A DNA stretch of 64,000 nucleotides from Nocardia altamirensis NBRC 108246. Its GTDB lineage: Bacteria; Actinomycetota; Actinomycetes; Mycobacteriales; Mycobacteriaceae. Below, in pieces: positions 20,487-28,360 of the stretch; positions within the stretch are counted from its first letter, which is position 1; every line of letters starts with the position of its first letter. The DNA lies in NCBI RefSeq assembly GCF_001612685.1, contig NZ_BDAY01000008.1, forward strand, positions 1 through 64,000, in the 5' to 3' direction. The position numbers and the translations under genes are program-made. Under the pieces are notes generated by a model. It made no database searches. It saw only the letters and a program-made list of their open reading frames with translations, and had not been told where the DNA came from.

Positions 20487-20888
20487 TGTTGATACACCGT
20501 CCGTGCTGTGAGCCCCGATCAGTTCATAAGGAAGCCAGATCTAGACGGCGCTGCTGGCGGACAACACCTGGCAAACAGTATTGCATGTCACAGTTGAGTC
20601 TCAAACGGTTGAACTTCGCATGTGACGCGTTCCATAACCAAACCACTTAAGTGGTGTGCATCATACCAGATGGAAGTATCTTGCTTCGGATCCGTCGTCA
20701 TGGCGCCGCCTGCAACTACCTGGTCAGATGCTCAGTTTCGGGATCAGGGCAGGTCGGCAGGCCGGGCTTGGGTGCCATCAGCGGTTCGTCAGCGGTCCTG
20801 TCAGCGCCGTGGTCAAGAGTCTGACGCCATGGGCTCGGCGAGTAACCGTCGGGAATGCCAGGAATTTGCCGCAAACCTCAGGGAAATC
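20487..20888. promoter_or_regulatory. Divergent promoter region of the SARP gene and the bipyrrole operon
   Basis: Four hundred bases without a gene and less GC-rich than the surroundings. It contains GTTGA at 20593-20597 and 20608-20612, the inverted pair TGTCAC/GTGACG-type sequences around 20586 and 20622, and a perfect 14-bp palindrome at 20642-20655. No set of 11-bp-spaced heptamers like that upstream of 34144 was found, so how the operon is switched on is not clear from the sequence. Confidence 0.5.
20642..20655. promoter_or_regulatory. Perfect palindrome ACCACTTAAGTGGT
   Basis: A 14-bp perfect dyad in the region between the SARP gene and the first biosynthetic gene. Its symmetry suggests a dimeric regulator site. 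It could serve a regulator other than the SARP, since SARPs use direct repeats. Confidence 0.45.
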
Positions 20889-21149
20889 ATGACCACTGAG
20901 CAGTTTCTCCAGGATTTGATCGTCGAGTCCTGGCTGGACGGAAATGGTGACGGGTTGCGCGCGGACACTCCGATCCTCGAGCTGAACATCATTTCATCGG
21001 TCGAGATCTTCGAGCTGGTGCATGCGATTCAAACGGAATTCGGGATCGTGATACCGCTGCCGAATATCAGGCCGGAGAACTTTCGGTCCATCGAGGCGAT
21101 CGCCGGGTTGATCGAGCGATTCCGAACGAAGGGGAAGGACTCCCGATGA
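20889..21149 (+). CDS. pigG: PigG/RedO-like peptidyl carrier protein
   Basis: An 86-residue stand-alone carrier protein. The body TPILELNIISSVEIFELVHAIQTEFG matches the PigG/RedO family; the candidate phosphopantetheine serine is Ser37, with Ser rather than the usual Asp before it. In prodiginine pathways this protein carries L-proline loaded by PigI while PigA oxidises it to pyrrole-2-carboxyl. It is the first gene of a nearly seamless operon and overlaps the next start by four bases (ATGA). ATG 20889 is preferred because the carrier domain begins directly after it and a CAGGGA element lies upstream. Confidence 0.85.
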   Translation: MTTEQFLQDLIVESWLDGNGDGLRADTPILELNIISSVEIFELVHAIQTEFGIVIPLPNIRPENFRSIEAIAGLIERFRTKGKDSR

Positions 21150-22906
21150 CCGACCTCACGCACCAGCACGCACCCGTCGACCGGGTCGATTACGAGGTCC
21201 TCGACATGCTCGCGTGCAATACCGGGGCCGCGTCGTCGATCGTCCCAGAGGCGGTGGGGGAGACGGTATCCGAGCTGGTTGTCACAACTGCGATGACCTA
21301 CACCCAATACCGGCGCGATCAGCTCGCGCTCGACGCCGATCTCGAAGGCGACCTCGGCATCGATTCCGTCGTCCTCATGTCGATCATCGACGATGTGGCG
21401 AAGGCGCTGTCGCTGCCCGATGGGCTCGCGGCGGAGATCGATGTTCAGAGTCTGCGCGGGCTGATCGCGGAGCTGGCCGCCCGCTGCGGTGTGGAGGTGA
21501 TCGAGGCGCAGCGGGACGACGCAATGTCCGAGCCCGCGACATCAGCGGAACTGGCTGTCGGAGAGCTGGATCCGATCCGCCCGCCAGGGACGACGCCGTG
21601 GGACGACCGGTCGATGCGTGACTTCATGGACGCCGGCGATCCCGATCTGTTCGCCAAGACAGCGGAATTCGCCGCGCACCGCAGGGCCAGGGAGGCCGAA
21701 CACCTCTACTGGTACGGCATGCCGCTGCGTTCCCGCTGCGCGAACCGGGCGCTGATCCATGACGAATTGACCGGGCGCACCAGGGAATTCCTGATGTTCG
21801 CGTCGAACAACTATCTCGGCCTGGCGAATCACCCCGAGGTCGTCGACGCGATCTGCACGGCGACCCGGCTGTACGGCGCGACCAACACCGGTTGCCGGAT
21901 CATCGGCGGCACGAATGAGCTGCACAAGGAACTCGAGCGCAGGCTCGCCGCCTTCAAGGGGCGCCAAGCGGGGATCGTCTATCCCGGTGGGTATGCCGCC
22001 AACCTCGGCTGCATCTCCGCGCTGGTCCGTATCAAGGACGCGTTGATCGTGGACCGGCTGAACCATATGAGCATCGTCGACGGCGCGAAACTGTCGGGTG
22101 GCCTGCGAAAGATCTATCGCCACAACGATATGGCGGACCTGGAGCGCGTGCTGGACCGGTGCGCAGGCCAGGCCAGGGGCATGCTGATCGCCACCGACGG
22201 CGTGTTCAGCATGCACGGCGATATCTGCGATCTGCCGGAGATAGTCCGGCTGGCCCGTTCGTACGGGGCACGGGTCCTCGTCGACGACGCGCACGCGACC
22301 GGGGTCCTCGGCGACCGCGGCACCGGCACCGCCGAACATTTCGACATGAAGGGTGAGGTCGATCTCGAGCTCGGCACCATGAGCAAGACACTCGCGGGCA
22401 TGGGCGGGTTCGTCGTCGGCGACGAAGAGGTCATCGACTACCTGCGTTTCTATTCCAACTCCTATGTATTCGCCGCCACCATCCCGGCCGGGGTGGCGGC
22501 GGGCATGATCGCCGCGATCGGCGTCATGGAGCGCGAGCCCGAACGAATCACCGCCCTGTGGGCCAACATTCGCCAACTGCACAGGTATCTCACCGACGCC
22601 GGATTCGATCTCGAGGATTCGCGGAGCGCGATTATCCCGATCGTCGTCGGTGACGAGCGCCGAGCGATGGAGATGGGCCGTGCGGTCCGAGCGCGCGGCC
22701 TGTTCTGCCAGACCGTCGTGTTCCCCGGCGTCGGGCTCGGCCATGCCAGGCTGCGGGTCAGCGTGACATCGGAACACACGGCCGAGGACCTGGCGCTTGC
22801 CGCGCAGATCTTCATCGACGCCGGGCGGGAGACCGGGGTGTTGCCAGGCACGGAGGCGGCGGTCGGCGGCGGCAGACAGCTGACGCAGGAGGCCGAGCGC
22901 CGGTGA
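21146..22906 (+). CDS. pigH: PigH/RedN-like ACP-alpha-oxoamine synthase fusion
   Basis: A 586-residue fusion. Residues about 40-120 form an acyl carrier domain (Ser74 in LEGDLGIDSVVLMSI), and residues about 170-570 a PLP-dependent alpha-oxoamine synthase of the serine palmitoyltransferase/AONS type. The latter has FASNNYLGLANHPEV, LVDDAHATGVLG, and the PLP lysine Lys414 in TMSKTLAGMGG. PigH condenses the pyrrolyl-beta-ketoacyl thioester on its ACP with serine to make 4-hydroxy-2,2'-bipyrrole-5-methanol. Characterised PigH has two N-terminal carrier domains; only one is visible here. The start and stop overlap both neighbours by four bases. Confidence 0.87.
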   Translation: MTDLTHQHAPVDRVDYEVLDMLACNTGAASSIVPEAVGETVSELVVTTAMTYTQYRRDQLALDADLEGDLGIDSVVLMSIIDDVAKALSLPDGLAAEIDVQSLRGLIAELAARCGVEVIEAQRDDAMSEPATSAELAVGELDPIRPPGTTPWDDRSMRDFMDAGDPDLFAKTAEFAAHRRAREAEHLYWYGMPLRSRCANRALIHDELTGRTREFLMFASNNYLGLANHPEVVDAICTATRLYGATNTGCRIIGGTNELHKELERRLAAFKGRQAGIVYPGGYAANLGCISALVRIKDALIVDRLNHMSIVDGAKLSGGLRKIYRHNDMADLERVLDRCAGQARGMLIATDGVFSMHGDICDLPEIVRLARSYGARVLVDDAHATGVLGDRGTGTAEHFDMKGEVDLELGTMSKTLAGMGGFVVGDEEVIDYLRFYSNSYVFAATIPAGVAAGMIAAIGVMEREPERITALWANIRQLHRYLTDAGFDLEDSRSAIIPIVVGDERRAMEMGRAVRARGLFCQTVVFPGVGLGHARLRVSVTSEHTAEDLALAAQIFIDAGRETGVLPGTEAAVGGGRQLTQEAERR

Positions 22907-24597
22907 CCGCACGACTCACCGACCTCCGCGCCGATCGCGTGATCCGCCTGCCGGACATCGAATCCGACGACCATGGCGCCCGCAACGCATTGCTCGGCCG
23001 GCGCACGGTCACCTACCGTGAACTCGCGGATACGGTCGACCGGCTGGCGGCCCGGCTGCGGGAACTCGGTGCGGCGCCGGGGGATCGGGTCGTCATCTGG
23101 ATGGCAAAGGGGCCGGAGTTCGCGCAGGCCATCCTTGCCGCGCTGCAGGCGGGCTGCGCCTATGTGCCGGTCGACGGCGGTCATCCGGCCGGTCGCCTGG
23201 ACGCGATCCTGTCCGATACCGAGCCGATCGCACTGTTCACCGACGCACGGCATCTGCGGTTGCGGACCGACTCGGCGTTGCCCGAGTCCGTGCGCAGCGT
23301 CGTAGTGGTCGGCGAGGAGCACGAGGTGCGGCCGTCGACCGCGCACGCGCGCGACGCGCCCTTGTCGGACAACAGGACTGCGGTGCCAACCGTCACCTGG
23401 GCCGAGTTCCTCGGCACGCCGCACGACGATCCGCCGATCCTCGCACCGCCGACCGGCAGCACGCCGGACGGTCTTGCCGCGATCCTGTACACGTCGGGAT
23501 CCACCGGCGCCCCGAAGGGCGTGCAGATCTCCCACCGCAATCTCGCGGTGTTCATCGATTGGGCGCGTAGGGAATTGGCGGTCGGACCCGACGACGTCTT
23601 CGCCAATCACGCCTCCTTCAATTTCGATCTCAGCACCTTCGATCTGTTCGTCGCGCTCTCGGTGGGCGCGGCGGTGTGGATCGTCGAGGACGGCGAGGCC
23701 CGCGACGTAGCGGCGCTCGCCGCCGGTATCCACGAGCACCGGGTCACGGTGTGGTACTCCGTGCCGTCGATCCTGATGCTGCTGACCGCATCGTGCGCGC
23801 TGACGCCCGAGGTGACCCGCAGCCTGCGGTACGTGCTGTTCGCCGGAGAGGTGTATCCGACGCCGCGGCTGCGTGAACTCGCTGCCGTGCTTGCCGATTC
23901 GGTGCATCCCCCGGTGCTCTACAACCTGTACGGTCCGACCGAGACCAACGTCTGCACCTTCCATCGGGTGACCGACGCGGACCTCCTTACCGATGATCCG
24001 ATCCCCATCGGCCTGCCTGTCGGCAATGCCGAACTGCTGATCGTCGACGCCGACGGGCAGCAGATCGGGGAGCCAGACGCGCTGGGTGAGCTTGTGGTGC
24101 AAGGAGATTGCGTCACCCCCGGATACTGGCGCCGGGACTCGGAGCCCGCGGCCGAGCAGCATCGACGCGGACGGCATCCGACCGGTGACCTGGTCGCCAT
24201 GGTCGACGGCAGGCTCGTCTATCGCGGGCGCAAGGACCGCATGGTGAAGCTGTCCGGCTATCGCATCGAGCTCGGCGAGATCGAATCGGTGGTGTTGCGG
24301 CACTTGTCGATCGACGCGGCCGCGGTGGTTGTGCTCGGGGCGGGCGCCGAGGCGCGGCTCGCCCTCTTCTATACCGTCCGCGCCGGAGCCCCCGAGCCGA
24401 CGCTCATCGATATCAAGCAGCACTGCGCGCGGCACCTGCCTCGATACATGGTGCCGCGCACCGTCACCCGCATGACGGCGTTGCCGCGCAACGGCAACGG
24501 CAAGATCGACTACCGATCCTTCGCCGAGGTGCCGCCGACGCTCGCGCGCAGGCGGCCGGGTGCGAGGCACGACGAGCCGCGAAGGAGCCTGTCATGA
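22903..24597 (+). CDS. pigI: PigI/RedM-like adenylation enzyme (L-prolyl-AMP ligase)
   Basis: A 564-residue stand-alone adenylation enzyme. Core motifs are intact: AILYTSGSTGAPKGV (P-loop), NHASFNFDLSTFDLF, YNLYGPTETNV, GDLVAMVDGRLVYRGRKDRMVKLSGYRIELGEIE, and the catalytic C-terminal lysine in NGNGKIDYR. PigI activates L-proline and loads it on PigG. Proline specificity is inferred from the company it keeps; the pocket residues were not compared. GTG 22903 overlaps the preceding stop. A short basic C-terminal tail runs beyond the catalytic domain. Confidence 0.85.
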   Translation: MTARLTDLRADRVIRLPDIESDDHGARNALLGRRTVTYRELADTVDRLAARLRELGAAPGDRVVIWMAKGPEFAQAILAALQAGCAYVPVDGGHPAGRLDAILSDTEPIALFTDARHLRLRTDSALPESVRSVVVVGEEHEVRPSTAHARDAPLSDNRTAVPTVTWAEFLGTPHDDPPILAPPTGSTPDGLAAILYTSGSTGAPKGVQISHRNLAVFIDWARRELAVGPDDVFANHASFNFDLSTFDLFVALSVGAAVWIVEDGEARDVAALAAGIHEHRVTVWYSVPSILMLLTASCALTPEVTRSLRYVLFAGEVYPTPRLRELAAVLADSVHPPVLYNLYGPTETNVCTFHRVTDADLLTDDPIPIGLPVGNAELLIVDADGQQIGEPDALGELVVQGDCVTPGYWRRDSEPAAEQHRRGRHPTGDLVAMVDGRLVYRGRKDRMVKLSGYRIELGEIESVVLRHLSIDAAAVVVLGAGAEARLALFYTVRAGAPEPTLIDIKQHCARHLPRYMVPRTVTRMTALPRNGNGKIDYRSFAEVPPTLARRRPGARHDEPRRSLS

Positions 24598-25649
24598 AGT
24601 TCACGACCGTGGCCAAGATGGCCACCGACGGCAATCTCACGCTGCTGGTGTCGCTGGCGGCGAAATTCGCGAAACCGTTGTACCGGGCCAGCTTTCTCGT
24701 CGGCGCCTGGCGCGCCGGGATACTGCAGCACCTTGGCGACCAGCCCCGCGCTGTGGAGGCCTGCGCAGACCTGCTCGGGGTAGCCGGTGACCGGCATCGG
24801 TTGCGCGCCTGGCTAGAGCTCGGCGTGCGCTTCGGTGATCTGGCCGTCGAAGACGGTCACTATCGGTTGCGCAGCCGCACCGCCAAAGCACTCGCCCGGC
24901 CAGGAAGCGATGCTGCCGCAGCGGCTTTGGCGGAGGTCGTGCTGTTCCACGCGCCCGCGCTGCTGAATGCGCCGGATATGCTCCGCAGCGGCAGGCGGCT
25001 GACGCTGACGGATCAGGACGGCTCGATCATCGCCCGATCGAGCCGGGTCGTGCAGCCCTTTGTCGAGGAGGCCGTCGAGCGCGTGCTCGACCGGCAGGCA
25101 CCGCTGCGGTTACTCGACATCGGCTGCGGCAGTGGGATATACGTGCGGCACGCGGCCATGCTGAACCCCAGGCTGACCGCAGTGGCCATCGATTTCCAGG
25201 CCGAGGTGGCCGCAGCGGCGGCCGCGAACGTGATCGCGTGGGGTCTGGCCGACCGCGTCGAGGTGCGGCGCGCCGATGTGCGCGAGTTGTGGCTGGAACC
25301 GCAGTTCGACGTGATCACGATGCACAACAACATCTACTACTTCCCGGTCGCGGAGCGAGTGGCGCTGCTCGAGCATGCGCGGTCGCTGCTCGCGCCAGGC
25401 GGACGGCTCGTGCTCACCACCTCGTGTCGCGGTGGCACCCTCCCGATGGAGGTGTTGAACCTGTGGTTCGAGTTCGCCGACTTCGGTGGCCCGCTACCGG
25501 ATGTCGCCGAATTGACCGGCCAGCTGCAAACAGCGGGTTTCGCCGAGATCGACATGCGCCGCCTCATCCCCGGTGACCAGTTCTTCGTTTTCGTCGGAGG
25601 CAACCCGCTGGCCGCGGCGCTCCCCGAACCAGGAAGGCGGACCGCATGA
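24594..25649 (+). CDS. pigF: PigF/RedI-like O-methyltransferase
   Basis: A 351-residue methyltransferase of the plant-type O-methyltransferase architecture. An N-terminal helical dimerisation/winged domain (residues about 1-130) is followed by a Rossmann SAM domain with LLDIGCGSGIYVRHAA (motif I), AVAIDFQAEVAAAAA (motif II region), DVITMHNNIYYF and LAPGGRLVLTTSC. In prodigiosin synthesis PigF O-methylates hydroxybipyrrole carbaldehyde to 4-methoxy-2,2'-bipyrrole-5-carbaldehyde. ATGA overlaps with both neighbours place it in the operon. A second partner like PigN was not found. Confidence 0.82.
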   Translation: MKFTTVAKMATDGNLTLLVSLAAKFAKPLYRASFLVGAWRAGILQHLGDQPRAVEACADLLGVAGDRHRLRAWLELGVRFGDLAVEDGHYRLRSRTAKALARPGSDAAAAALAEVVLFHAPALLNAPDMLRSGRRLTLTDQDGSIIARSSRVVQPFVEEAVERVLDRQAPLRLLDIGCGSGIYVRHAAMLNPRLTAVAIDFQAEVAAAAAANVIAWGLADRVEVRRADVRELWLEPQFDVITMHNNIYYFPVAERVALLEHARSLLAPGGRLVLTTSCRGGTLPMEVLNLWFEFADFGGPLPDVAELTGQLQTAGFAEIDMRRLIPGDQFFVFVGGNPLAAALPEPGRRTA

Positions 25650-28348
25650 CCGGCACCGAGGAGGCGGCGTACGTCGCCGTCAGCGCCGCCGCGCACGATC
25701 TCGTGGTCGTGCTCGGTGGGCCGCGGCGATATGCACAGGAGTCGTTGGGCGGCAAGGGTGCTCGGCTCGACGAGTTGATCAGGGCGGGGCTGCCGGTACC
25801 GGCGGCCTACTGCCTCACGACCGGGTTGTTCGAGCGCTTCCTGCGCGGTAGCGGCCTCGATTCGGCAGGCCGGGATCCGGGTGGGATGCGCGACGCGATC
25901 CTCGCGAGCGAGATCCCGGAGGACATCGCGGTCGCGGTTCTCGACGCGTACGCAGCGCTCGGGTGGCCGCGCGTCGCGGTGCGCTCGTCGGCGGGACGGG
26001 AGGACTCGGCCGCGCAATCGTTTGCCGGACAGCACGACACGGTGCTCGACGTGTGCGACGGGCACGCGCTGCTCGAGGCGGTCAAGGTGTGCTGGGCCTC
26101 GCTGTGGTCGGACCGGGCCGTCGCGTATCGCGCCGACGCCGACGCGGGCGCCATCGCGGTGGTGATCCAGCGGATGATTCCCGCCGATGTGGCGGGTGTG
26201 CTGTTCACCCGTGACCCGATCAGTGGGCGCACGGATCGTTTCGTGGTCGATGCCTGTTTGGGGCTGGGCGAAGGTCTGGTTGCGGGCAAGGTGACCGCGG
26301 ATTCCTTCGTCGTCGATCCGGGTAGCCGCGACGTTGTCGAGCGCACCGTCCGTTACAAGATCACCAAATGCGCCGTGGTCCGGCCGGGCGTCGTGGAGTT
26401 GGTCAAGGTCGCCGAGGCGGAACGCGCCATATCGTCCCTGACTCCCGCGCAGTTGAGCGAACTCGTGGAACTGGCCGTGCGAGTACGGGATCACTATGGC
26501 GCCGAACAGGATATCGAGTGGGCGCTGTGCGACGGCGCGCTGCATCTTTTGCAGGCGCGTCCGATCACCGCAGGCCCGGTACGGGCCGCGACGGTCAGTC
26601 CCTACGCCGAACCGCAGCCGGACGCCGTGCAGCACGGAACTCTCTGGTCCCGCATGGATATCGGGGAGATCTTCACCGGTGCGATGACGCCGCTCGGCCT
26701 GTCCTTCGCCCACCACTACCAGTACCACGTACACGGTGCCTGCGTGCGCGGCGCAGGCGTCCGGGATACCGGCGATCCGTCCGTGCAGATGGGCTACTTC
26801 CAGGGCTACGTCTACCTGAACGTCTCCTATGCCAGCTATCTGCTGAGCCAGAGCCCGGCGATGCGGGATCAACGCGATGCCACCGAACGCTTCGCCAGCG
26901 AGGAGGTGGACCTGGCGTCCTATCGAAATCCCTTCGGCAGCTACAGCATCGGGCCCGATGGTTGGCGATCCGCGCTGTTCTGGCTGCGGACCGCCGGTGC
27001 CGAGCTGCGGGATATGCGCAAGCGCACCGTGCGGATGGTCGAAGCACGACGCTACGAATACGACCGTGCCGGCCGAATCAGGCTCGGCGAGTTGGACCGT
27101 CGCGAGCTGGGTATCGAAATGCGGCGTCGCCTAGCGCATTTCCACGATATGCATGTCGGGTACATGCCGTACTTCCTGTATGCCTTCGGCTACCACGACC
27201 TGTTGGCACAGCTGTGCGTTGCCTGGCTCGGCGATGCGGGCGAGCGGCTGCAGAACCGGCTCAAGACCGATATGTCGAACCTGCGCACCGTCGAATGTGC
27301 GCGTGAGGTCTGGCAACTGGCCCAGGTGGTCCGGGATCAGCCGAGGGTGCTGGAGATCGTGCGCTCCGGTGCGCCGTCCGACGTATCCGCCCGGCTGCGC
27401 GCCGACGCGGCCGGATCGGAGTTCTGGGCGGCGCACATGGAACCCTTCCTGCGGGAGAACGGGGTGCACGCCCATCAAGAGATGGAGTTGACGAATCCGC
27501 GCTGGATCGACGACCCCACCTACGTATTTCAGTTGATTCGCCGCTATGTCGATGACGGGTGCTCGATCGACGACGTCCTCGAATCGGTGCACGACGCGCG
27601 CGACGACGAGGCTGCCGCGGCCGTGCGTGGACTGAGCTGGCCCAAGCGCCGCGTGCTCAACGGCGTGATCTGGCTGTACAAGACCTGCAGTTCGCTCCGA
27701 GAGACCGCCAGGGTATCGATGATCGGCTCCATCTGGCTGGTTCGTTCCGTGGTCTACGAGGTAGCCGATCGCCTGCTCGAGACCGGGGTGCTGCGCTCGG
27801 TCGACGAGGTCGCCTACCTCGATTTCGCGGACATACTGCGCTATCTGGCAGGGGAGCAGGATCCGCGCGAGATCTTCTCCCGCGCAGCGCTGGAGGAGGG
27901 TAAGCGGATCTCCCGAAACCATGGTCGAATGCCCGCGCCGCCACTGAGTTTCCTCGGCGAATGGGATATCACCCGCTCGGTCGAGCCGCCGCCGGACGGC
28001 GCCAGGCTCGATGGCCTCGGCACCAGCCAGGGGCGTGCCGTCGGCCGCGTCCGCATCCTGGACGACTTGGCATGGCAGGCCGACGAATTCCAGGCTGGTG
28101 AGATCCTGGTGACCCAGTACACGGATTCCACCTGGACTCCGCTGTTCGCCGTCGCGGCGGGCATCGTCACCGATATCGGTTCGATGCTGTCGCACAGTTC
28201 CATCGTCTCGCGAGAGTTCCGGGTGCCCGCCGTCGTCAACACGAAATACGCGACGCGCGTGCTGAAAACCGGAGATCTGGTGGTGGTGGACGGCGACCGC
28301 GGCGTGGTCGAGGTGATCGAGCCCGCCGATCCGCCCGGACGCGGATAG
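25646..28348 (+). CDS. pigC: PigC/RedH/TamQ-like condensing ligase (PEP-synthase-like)
   Basis: A 900-residue enzyme, close to PigC in length. The N-terminal ATP-grasp region (residues about 25-310) shows LGGKGARLDELIRAGLPVP, VRSSAGREDSAAQSFAGQ and IPADVAGVLFTRDPISG, as in PEP synthase and rifampin phosphotransferase. A middle helical region of about 450 residues follows, then a C-terminal swivelling domain with GTSQGRAVGRVRI and His850 in MLSHSSIVSREF, the candidate phospho-histidine. PigC, RedH and TamQ join methoxybipyrrole carbaldehyde to a monopyrrole or a fatty amine using ATP. This gene sets the locus apart as a prodiginine or tambjamine type. Confidence 0.87.
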   Translation: MTGTEEAAYVAVSAAAHDLVVVLGGPRRYAQESLGGKGARLDELIRAGLPVPAAYCLTTGLFERFLRGSGLDSAGRDPGGMRDAILASEIPEDIAVAVLDAYAALGWPRVAVRSSAGREDSAAQSFAGQHDTVLDVCDGHALLEAVKVCWASLWSDRAVAYRADADAGAIAVVIQRMIPADVAGVLFTRDPISGRTDRFVVDACLGLGEGLVAGKVTADSFVVDPGSRDVVERTVRYKITKCAVVRPGVVELVKVAEAERAISSLTPAQLSELVELAVRVRDHYGAEQDIEWALCDGALHLLQARPITAGPVRAATVSPYAEPQPDAVQHGTLWSRMDIGEIFTGAMTPLGLSFAHHYQYHVHGACVRGAGVRDTGDPSVQMGYFQGYVYLNVSYASYLLSQSPAMRDQRDATERFASEEVDLASYRNPFGSYSIGPDGWRSALFWLRTAGAELRDMRKRTVRMVEARRYEYDRAGRIRLGELDRRELGIEMRRRLAHFHDMHVGYMPYFLYAFGYHDLLAQLCVAWLGDAGERLQNRLKTDMSNLRTVECAREVWQLAQVVRDQPRVLEIVRSGAPSDVSARLRADAAGSEFWAAHMEPFLRENGVHAHQEMELTNPRWIDDPTYVFQLIRRYVDDGCSIDDVLESVHDARDDEAAAAVRGLSWPKRRVLNGVIWLYKTCSSLRETARVSMIGSIWLVRSVVYEVADRLLETGVLRSVDEVAYLDFADILRYLAGEQDPREIFSRAALEEGKRISRNHGRMPAPPLSFLGEWDITRSVEPPPDGARLDGLGTSQGRAVGRVRILDDLAWQADEFQAGEILVTQYTDSTWTPLFAVAAGIVTDIGSMLSHSSIVSREFRVPAVVNTKYATRVLKTGDLVVVDGDRGVVEVIEPADPPGRG

Positions 28349-28360
28349 TCAGGGAGCCGC

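Noticed and set aside
22462..24570. 702-residue minus-strand frame across the oxoamine synthase and adenylation genes
   Set aside because: Shadow of two well-supported overlapping genes; no domain.
22903..24597. A full NRPS origin for the locus
   Set aside because: The adenylation enzyme is stand-alone with no condensation or thioesterase domain anywhere in the window.
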